A DNA stretch of 64,000 nucleotides from the NCBI GenBank assembly GCA_016717335.1, contig JADKFS010000010.1:275177-339176 (forward strand), written 5' to 3'. Under the pieces are notes generated by a model. It worked only from the letters and a program-made list of their open reading frames with translations, did no database searches and was not told where the DNA came from. Each line of letters begins with the position of its first letter. Positions within the stretch are counted from its first letter, which is position 1. Both the position numbers and the translations under genes were made by a program. This DNA comes from Candidatus Ribeiella danica (lineage in GTDB: Bacteria > Chloroflexota > Chloroflexia > Chloroflexales > Roseiflexaceae). This document shows, piece after piece, positions 58,575 to 64,000 of this stretch.

Positions 58575-59798
58575 TTATACGCTGCCGCGCGGCTTGACCG
58601 GGAGCTTGCCTGACGGGACTGACTTCCCAGCCCCGTGCGATTTGGTTGTCCGGGCGGCAATTTCCGCCAAGACGTCAGAGATGGGCCGGTTATCCCGCTT
58701 GAGGAGTTTCTGCCTCTCAACGGCAATCTTGTCCCGGTCCAGCCATTTGCCCTCTTCATAAATCGTCACCAGCTGATTCATTTGGAAATCAAAATACCCG
58801 CCATCGGTACCCCGGTATAGGTTGGGGTATGCAGCAAGAACAGAAAGGTTTTTAAATTCATTAAACTTTGTGCCCACTTATAATATTGCTCATGCATCGG
58901 GTAATCGGTCTCATGGATGTCAATCAATTCCCGTACCCGTTGTTCCCGATACACACTAATGGGTTTCGTGTAGGTATCGTAGCGCCCTTCCGTGCGCTTC
59001 ACTTTCTCAGGGTCCACCGTGAACAGCCGTCTGGCCAACAGGAGTGCATCGTCCAATAAATCCACTGTGCCGATAAGTTGCGTTTTTAGTGACAATAAGA
59101 GATTCTGTAACGACTCGCTATAGGCAAATTGACTCATATTCTGATGGGCAACGGTCAGCCAAATATTGTACCGCCGCATCAACACATTGACGAGGCGTTG
59201 TAATTCATGGGCAAACATGGCCTGACTTGCGGCCGTGTCGGTCGTAAAATCGTAGAGTTCATCAATAACAAGGCTGACAGGCTCAGCGCCAATCCCCGGT
59301 ATTCCAGAAAATCCAGGATATTCTGAAATGCCCAGGTGATAGCCTGCCGCTTGCGGGCTGCGGCATCACTCCCTTTGAAGTCCCGAAAATCCAACAGCAC
59401 AATGAGCTTTTTCTCCACCACCTCGGCCCAATTAATGCCAGGCAGAGATGCGCCATAGATTGCCCGTTGGAGCTCATTCACACGATAGGGCAAGAGTTTG
59501 GCATCTAAGGTCTCGGGGATGTCTTTGAGTACCCGGTCCATTTCGGTAATTTGCCACCCCTGCTCCAATAGCCGAAGCCGCCAATAGTCGCCGCTTTTTC
59601 CAAGTCCAACAAAATAATTGGGATACGCCGCCACGCATCTGACCCACAGAGGTACCGGCCAATGTGGGTACTCTTGCCGCCGCCAATGGCACAGCAATAG
59701 TGGATGCCTTGATTGCGGACACTGTCAGCAATCACGGCCGGTGGATTTTTGTCAGGGTCTACGTCCCGAAAATGCGTCCCAATAATAGTCTCACCCAT
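58575..59798 (-). pseudogene. Degenerate secretion/conjugation-type ATPase
   Basis: Four consecutive frames together give one P-loop ATPase of roughly 400 residues. The first (59798-59505) has IHYCCAIGGGKSTHIGRYL as Walker A and RIPIILLDLEK; the next (59697-59179) has KKLIVLLDFRDFKGSDAAARKRQAI; the next (59218-58778) has VSLVIDEL-type continuation into LMRRYNIWLTVAHQNMSQF, a VirD4/FtsK-like sensor motif; the last is 58877-58575. The continuity of the family sequence across frame switches shows a decayed gene or, less likely, sequencing error. VirD4/TraG-like or plasmid-type TraB-like ATPase is the best guess. Confidence 0.65.
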
Positions 59799-59806
59799 GG
59801 AGTACT

Positions 59807-60180
59807 CTATTTGAATGCCATCATAAATGAGAAACCAACCGGCAATGGAGTTGACGTTAAGCGAATATCAGCGAGGGACACAATTCCCGCTATCACCATG
59901 ACTGCCCACATAGCGCCAATGATTACTTTATATTCCTTCAAGGAAGCAATCTTGTCATTTGCCCGGTCGTTAAACTCTTGCAGCGGCGTCTTACTCGGCG
60001 CTGGCGCTGGTGGTTCCGGAGGTACTACCGGATCAGGCGCGTTTGACACCGTGACTACCTGGTCTTTTCGTGGTCGGCCTGGCCCACGCTTGGGCGGCTC
60101 TTTAACAATAGGCACGGTTGCTGCACGGGGTCAGGTTGGACCGGTGTCTTGGCTTTCGGTGGGGTTGGAGGATTACTCAT
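59807..60180 (-). pseudogene. Single-TM hypothetical protein, probably frameshifted
   Basis: Start ATG 60180 (AAGGAG 7 nt upstream) gives MSNPPTPPKAKTPVQPDPVQ, then the family-like continuation VPIVKEPPKRGPGRPRKDQ is found in another frame down to 59807, with a GTG (60115) available as a second start. It has an AT-hook-like GPGRPRK, a Pro-rich linker and one TM helix (YKVIIGAMWAVMVIAGIVSLADI). It is coupled to the upstream small gene by a 4 bp overlap. Whether one broken gene or two short ones cannot be decided here. Confidence 0.5.
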
Positions 60181-60425
60181 AGCGGTCTCCTTTCGAGATG
60201 GTGGTGGTGGGCTCCCCTCAAACGAGGGGTTATGTGCCGAATAATTGTGCAAGAATACCTGACAGCCAGCCCCGCGACTACTTCGGCTGCCATCTTATTA
60301 ACCGCTTTGACATACGGCAATAACTTTTCAGGTATCGCATCGGACACTAATTTCAATGCTTGTCCATACGACATTGCGTTTTTTGGTATCTCGATTTTGA
60401 TGAATAGATTATGTACTTCTTCCAT
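60177..60425 (-). CDS. Hypothetical protein, 82 aa
   Basis: Starts at ATG 60425 with AAGGAGGT upstream. VHNLFIKIEIPKNAMSYGQALKLVSDAIPEKLLPYVKAV is followed by NKMAAEVVAGLAV and a His/Arg-rich tail (HHHHLERRPL). Mostly helical; no membrane segment or known motif. Its stop overlaps the following start (ATGA), so it is the first gene of the minus-strand group. Confidence 0.5.
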   Translation of the reverse strand: MEEVHNLFIKIEIPKNAMSYGQALKLVSDAIPEKLLPYVKAVNKMAAEVVAGLAVRYSCTIIRHITPRLRGAHHHHLERRPL

Positions 60426-61100
60426 TGCTGCCGCACCTCCTTTCTATCCGTAGCAGTACAGCCAAGCCGCAGCTGTCAACGGGGTATGGTGAGACAATGA
60501 TGGTGGTTTGTGGATTGTCGAACCTATCCCCTTGACACCTGAAGTGCAGGCTGTTACCTACTGGAGGTCGTGTCGGAGAGGCGGGATTGACGGCTGTAGA
60601 GCAGCAGATCTGCAAAAATCCGGATTGTGGTTCTGTTTCGGGGTCTATTTCAGCTCTTTTTTGATTTCGCTTGTTTCTTCAGTCCGTTTGGCAGTTCAGT
60701 TTCAGATAGCCGGCGTGTCTCTCCGTATAGGCTTGCGGTAACACCTCAGGCAATCGACGGGTTTCTCGTATGAACTTGCGATGCAACCAACAGGTCCTTC
60801 CCAGAATAGAAAGCGAATCCTATACCATGACAAAACTGGCAAACATGGATATAATATCCTCTATCATAATTCGCCGGGTCAATTGGTGTTCTCTTCCGGC
60901 CATACCCAGGTTACTGTCTTGAGCATTTAATCCACGGGTCTTCTACCCCTGGATAAACATAAGATACTCCTTTCCTTGACAGATGACACACAACTCATCA
61001 CTATAATTTAACCAAACATCAATATTTAACTCACCATCGATATATGATTTCCATATTCTAGAATGATGCTCTGTTGGTTGAAATTGTTTCCTTCACAAAA
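60426..61100. other. Gene-free low-GC stretch
   Basis: 675 bp of AT-richer sequence with stops in all frames. A short coding-like trace (ICKNPDCGSV, about 60610-60640, plus strand) could be a relic of a zinc-ribbon protein but has no start. Nothing else is visible. The left inverted repeat of the IS element begins at 61101. Confidence 0.5.
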
Positions 61101-62115
61101 ACTCTAATTCGGGTTCAGTTTGTGCGAAGTTGCACAAGTAGCGCCCCGGTCAAGAAACACAGGTTATAGGCAAGTAAGCGCGTACTGATGCGACAAATCA
61201 CGCCGGCGAGCGAGCGTGCCTGGGGCTGTTCAATATGAAACACGGTCTGCAAGACACTAAATGCCGTCTCAATGTTGCGACGCATCCGCCCGATCCAGCT
61301 GCGCTTTGCCTTCGACCACGGCTCGCGCTTGCGACTATCCTTGCGCGGCGGCGCCAGAATCTCCACGCGATGCTTCTCGCCCAGCACCGGCTCAAGGGTC
61401 GGGTTGTTGAAGGCGCCATCGCCCAACACCAGCAGGTCGTGCGCCTGCTCAAACACGGCACTCATCGGCGTGCTGTCGTGCAACGACGCCGAATAACAGC
61501 CAATCATCACGACTTGACCGATAGTCGTCGTCACGTGCAAGCGCAATCCGAACAGCTTGGCGCCCGCGCCTTTGCTGGCCACACCGAAGTCCTCCGACCC
61601 ACTCACGGTGCAATTCTCGCCGCCGCGGGTATAGGTCGCCAGCGGGACCGACGCGCTGTCCAGCAAGCGCACGGGGTCATCGTCGCTCAACAAGCCGTTG
61701 TGCCAACTGATGACCCGTCGGACCTGATCGACGAGCAAGCCCAAGGTGGTGCGGCGCTGATTGAACCAGCCATCAGACGGCAGATGCGGAAACAACGTGG
61801 GGTGGTACTGGCGCAAGAACGCCAGCCCGAGGGCTTCGTGCCCGCCAAACCACGTGTCGATGATCAAGGCGACCGTAATGACCTCGCTATCGCTAAAGAT
61901 CGGTGTTGGCCCGCTACGGCGCCACTTTCCGTAGTGGTGTTCGAGCGTCTGATAGGCATCGTCCACCAGGGTATACCAGATCGTCCAGACATCTTCCCAG
62001 CGCGCGTCTGTGATAAAATCCGTTCTACCAGCCATCGTGGTTCCTCCTTTGTAGTGTTGCAACCAGGAAGATGCCGGTGGCTGATTATTGTCAAGTTCTA
62101 CCCCCGAATTAGAGT
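61101..62115 (-). mobile_element. IS982-like insertion sequence
   Basis: About 1,015 bp bounded by a 13 bp inverted repeat, ACTCTAATTCGGG at 61101-61113 and CCCGAATTAGAGT at 62103-62115. It carries one transposase gene. The immediate flanks are both A-rich (CAAAA left, AAAATAC right), which permits a short AAAA target duplication but does not prove it. The element is intact and more recent than the decay of the neighbouring genes. Confidence 0.88.
61115..62035 (-). CDS. IS982-family-like DDE transposase
   Basis: 306 residues from ATG 62035 (AAAGGAGG upstream). The N-terminal SGPTPIFSDSEVITVALIIDTWFGG, central LLDSASVPLA (first catalytic Asp), VLGDGAFNN (second Asp) and C-terminal RMRRNIETAFSVLQ (catalytic Glu) follow the D-D-E pattern of this family. 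A basic segment (PPRKDSRKREPWSKAKRSW) lies between the last two catalytic blocks. Likely active as no lesion is visible. Confidence 0.9.
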   Translation of the reverse strand: MAGRTDFITDARWEDVWTIWYTLVDDAYQTLEHHYGKWRRSGPTPIFSDSEVITVALIIDTWFGGHEALGLAFLRQYHPTLFPHLPSDGWFNQRRTTLGLLVDQVRRVISWHNGLLSDDDPVRLLDSASVPLATYTRGGENCTVSGSEDFGVASKGAGAKLFGLRLHVTTTIGQVVMIGCYSASLHDSTPMSAVFEQAHDLLVLGDGAFNNPTLEPVLGEKHRVEILAPPRKDSRKREPWSKAKRSWIGRMRRNIETAFSVLQTVFHIEQPQARSLAGVICRISTRLLAYNLCFLTGALLVQLRTN

Positions 62116-62508
62116 AAAATACAGTTCACTAACAATGTCCCATCAGGAAACGTGTGAATAATCCGGTTGCTCTCAACAAAGTAGCTCATCTTATACCCCT
62201 TTCTTTGAGTCATGGAGTCTATCAGCCACGAGACAACCGTTTCTTCCTATTTCAGCTATGCTTTGTAAGCTTCACGAGAAGCAAGTGAGCGCCATGCAAC
62301 CACATGCACGTCCGACTCAAGCTGTTTCCTTCTCTAATCTGGGCATTGCAGAGGAACATATCATCCAGGACACGTGTGCTTAGCGTGGGGCACTTTTGGT
62401 CTATCGCCATCTCCGTTGTTCGTTCCCAAAAGCCTTCAAGAACCTTACACGCTCTCCCTCTCATTGGTATCTTATAGCATCTGCATTCTTAGCTGACACC
62501 GGTTGCGC
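62116..62508. other. Low-GC stretch without a clear gene
   Basis: 393 bp with short open frames only (a 70-residue minus-strand frame at 62252-62464 has no recognisable family and poor start context). It could hold a remnant of the flanking genes. No structured RNA was recognised. Confidence 0.4.
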
Positions 62509-62733
62509 TCAATCGCCGTTGAGCGCGCGGGTCAATGCTTCCGGAGGAATATTGCCGGCGGCGAGTTTCCGCGTGACGCGGTGTAGCATGCTTCGGGAGA
62601 ACGGCCGCCGACCAATAATAATGGTGGTACCGGGGAACCAGATGATGGTCTCGCCACCTCGGTGCCGTTCGTGCCCACCAAGGGCGCACAATGCTTTGAT
62701 AAGCTCTGGCGGTTTCACAACGCCCGGTTTCAT
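62509..62733 (-). CDS. HicA-like small protein
   Basis: 74 residues from ATG 62733 (AAGGGGGG upstream). The pattern VVKPPELIKALCALGGHERHRGGETIIWFPGTTIIIGRRPFS resembles HicA-fold mRNA interferases: ELI-x-x-L then a G-x3-R-x2-G and a hydrophobic strand, with a C-terminal helix. The catalytic His is not conserved in the usual position (here H-E-R-H-R-G-G). No HicB partner was found next to it. Identity is tentative. Confidence 0.4.
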   Translation of the reverse strand: MKPGVVKPPELIKALCALGGHERHRGGETIIWFPGTTIIIGRRPFSRSMLHRVTRKLAAGNIPPEALTRALNGD

Positions 62734-62874
62734 AGACCCCCCTTGGATACCTTTCGAGCAAAACGCTGGCGTAGTCTTGCCGACCAACCAAGCATGAGCA
62801 GATTGGAAACAGATCGGCCTTGTCAGGCGAACGCGTCAAGAGTATACTGGCGTTGACTTTGTCGCTCGGCGACT

Positions 62875-63453
62875 TTGCCTTGCTCCCCGCCTCATGCTAC
62901 CTTCCCAGCAGCAATACGTCATTATGAGCAGTCGGAACAACCACCACAATCCCAGCCATGGCACCAGCGTGAAGCGCATGCCCCCTTGGATGCGCCGCAG
63001 TTCCCGGCGCCAACCAGTGTTGTGGCCGAAGCGCTCAGGAAAATTCAGGCAGACGGGACGGTGCTTCAGTATGTCGCACCAGACCCCAAAAACGACGAGC
63101 CGGGTGGCTGGTACACGAATCAGCCAAATAGACCAATTAATCTGGCGCGTCTTGCTGATGACCAGTTTGGTGAACGGCTTCTCAGTCTTGCTTCCCAAAT
63201 ATTTTGGGCGGCATATCATGCCGGAGACGACAGTAGACCGGAAGAAACAGACCTACGAATCACATCGCTTGCACAGGTCTTAACTGGCTATCGGCATGAC
63301 CCGGCCTTCATCGAGATGGCCACCTCCCTCGTTACATTTGATGCGAAACAAAATCGGCTTGACTATCCCAATCACCCTCATCCCGGAGGCCCAAACAAAT
63401 GGGCTGTAGAAGAGGTTCGTACTCAATTAGAAACCAGACGGGACAAGATGTAA
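62875..63453 (+). CDS. Hypothetical protein
   Basis: 192 residues with start TTG 62875 (uncertain). The first ~45 residues are Pro/Gln-rich and may be untranslated. The remainder looks coding: VAEALRKIQADGTVLQYVA, then RLADDQFGERLLSLASQIFWAAYHA, and DLRITSLAQVLTGYRHDPAFI. No motif or membrane segment is recognised. Confidence 0.45.
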   Translation: MPCSPPHATFPAAIRHYEQSEQPPQSQPWHQREAHAPLDAPQFPAPTSVVAEALRKIQADGTVLQYVAPDPKNDEPGGWYTNQPNRPINLARLADDQFGERLLSLASQIFWAAYHAGDDSRPEETDLRITSLAQVLTGYRHDPAFIEMATSLVTFDAKQNRLDYPNHPHPGGPNKWAVEEVRTQLETRRDKM

Positions 63454-63499
63454 ATGCCAAAACGTGTCCATCTGTCACACCTTTTGCAGACGAGGCTGG

Positions 63500-64000
63500 A
63501 TGAGTGAACAACAACGTCTCAATGCCACTGACATCACCACCTTTGGAGACTCTGTCGGCTGATACGTGAACGGCGCCAACTCACGATTCAGCAGGTTGAA
63601 CAAATTGCACAGATTAACCAAAAATATATTAGCCGCTTGGAGACAGACGGCCCGTTCGGACATGAGAACTTTGAGCGCTATGTGCAGGCGCTGCAATCCC
63701 CGACTATCCACTACCCATTGACCGATGCACAGGCAACCATCTTGCGCACCCTTTACCGCAACAGGCGAGCAAGCCGAATTCGAAACCTTGAGGACCGCTT
63801 TGCTGTTGTGGATTTTGCCTCCATCGGGCAGGATGAGAAATTTGCGGGGCTGGTACAGGAGCTTCGCGAGCACACGGGGCCTGCTTTCATCATGGATGAC
63901 CTGTGGTTCATCCACGCTGTGAATGGTGCACAGCTCAAGCTGTTTACCGTTGACCCTCGCTCCTCTCCCTTTCTGCGGCGTTGGGACGGCTGGCGTCATC
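63500..64000 (+). pseudogene. XRE/MmyB-like regulator, frameshifted and cut by window edge
   Basis: ATG 63500 begins MSEQQRLNATDITTFGD, and then the frame stops at TGA 63560. Shifting one base at about 63550 gives RLIRERRQLTIQQVEQIAQI, an XRE helix-turn-helix, followed by SRLETDGPFGHENFERYV. The frame continues open to the window end with PAFIMDDLWFIHAVNGAQL, which matches the MmyB-like ligand-binding domain of Chloroflexota and Actinobacteria regulators. One missing base explains both parts. Confidence 0.55.

Larger units (their letters stand above)
55506..64000. mobile_element. Low-GC, gene-decayed integrated element (left end inferred)
   Basis: From about 55.5 kb the base composition falls from the roughly 65-70% GC typical of the left part to about 50%, and the short-array and composite repeats stop. 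The segment encodes small membrane proteins, a replication-relaxation-like protein, a secretion-type ATPase, an IS982-like transposase and a phage/plasmid-style XRE regulator. At least four of its genes are broken by frameshifts. No integrase or direct-repeat end was found, and the right end lies outside the window. Confidence 0.65.

Noticed and set aside
57222..60180. Sequencing error as the sole cause of the broken genes
   Set aside because: Possible, but about 55 kb of harder, GC-rich host DNA has no such breaks and one lesion includes an in-frame TGA; decay is the simpler explanation. Kept as an alternative in the entries.
1..64000. rRNA operons or tRNA genes
   Set aside because: No stretch resembling 16S, 23S or 5S rRNA or a tRNA was seen in either strand by inspection.

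Overview
The window looks like part of a high-GC Chloroflexota genome (class Chloroflexia, Roseiflexus/Kouleothrix-like). This is inferred from gene content and from the abundance of GC-rich palindromic repeats and short tandem-repeat arrays; no 16S gene or other marker is present. Positions 1 to about 55,500 are very GC-rich chromosomal sequence with intact genes. From about 55,500 to the right edge the GC content drops, and most recognisable genes there are frameshifted or interrupted, as in a decaying integrated plasmid or conjugative element.

Layout. 1-16.8 kb is housekeeping and accessory sequence: a TetR regulator divergent from a methyltransferase, a PLD-type cardiolipin synthase, a large amylo-alpha-1,6-glucosidase, an ECF sigma/anti-sigma pair, a six-module DUF5671-like membrane protein, and small acetyltransferases and methyltransferases. 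16.4-29.2 kb is a minus-strand purine catabolism cluster. It holds a two-gene xanthine dehydrogenase (FAD and 2Fe-2S parts fused), the cytochrome-c-tailed membrane urate oxidase PuuD, 5-hydroxyisourate hydrolase, OHCU decarboxylase, allantoinase, allantoate amidohydrolase, glycerate kinase, a DUF3830 protein and a GntR/UTRA regulator with a clear promoter and operator. Together these cover hypoxanthine/xanthine to ureidoglycolate, plus glycerate salvage. 29.2-38.2 kb carries a MarR/MFS efflux pair, signal peptidase I, an LPNTG-bearing surface protein and htpG behind a CIRCE-like element. 38.8-55.4 kb is a polysaccharide or S-layer glycan locus: four glycosyltransferase family 4-like enzymes, one family 2 enzyme, two methyltransferases, a secreted beta-propeller, a nucleotide-sugar epimerase interrupted by a 427-residue intein, and a Wzt-type ABC ATPase. 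55.5-64 kb is the degenerate element: small membrane proteins, broken replication-relaxation and secretion-ATPase genes, an intact IS982-like insertion, a HicA-like ORF and a broken XRE/MmyB regulator.

Two repeat systems dominate the non-coding structure. The first is a family of about 0.35-0.6 kb composite GC-rich elements with inverted termini that appear to covary. The second is a set of at least fifteen arrays of 7-8 nt units, usually laid out as unit array, spacer, inverted array. Several arrays sit in frame inside enzyme genes (xanthine dehydrogenase, allantoinase, glycerate kinase), and others supply the first or last residues of proteins. One array pair brackets a gene for an S23/Avd-like four-helix-bundle protein, which suggests a mobile cassette whose gene-less derivatives could be the solo arrays. 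This is the best candidate here for an undescribed system.
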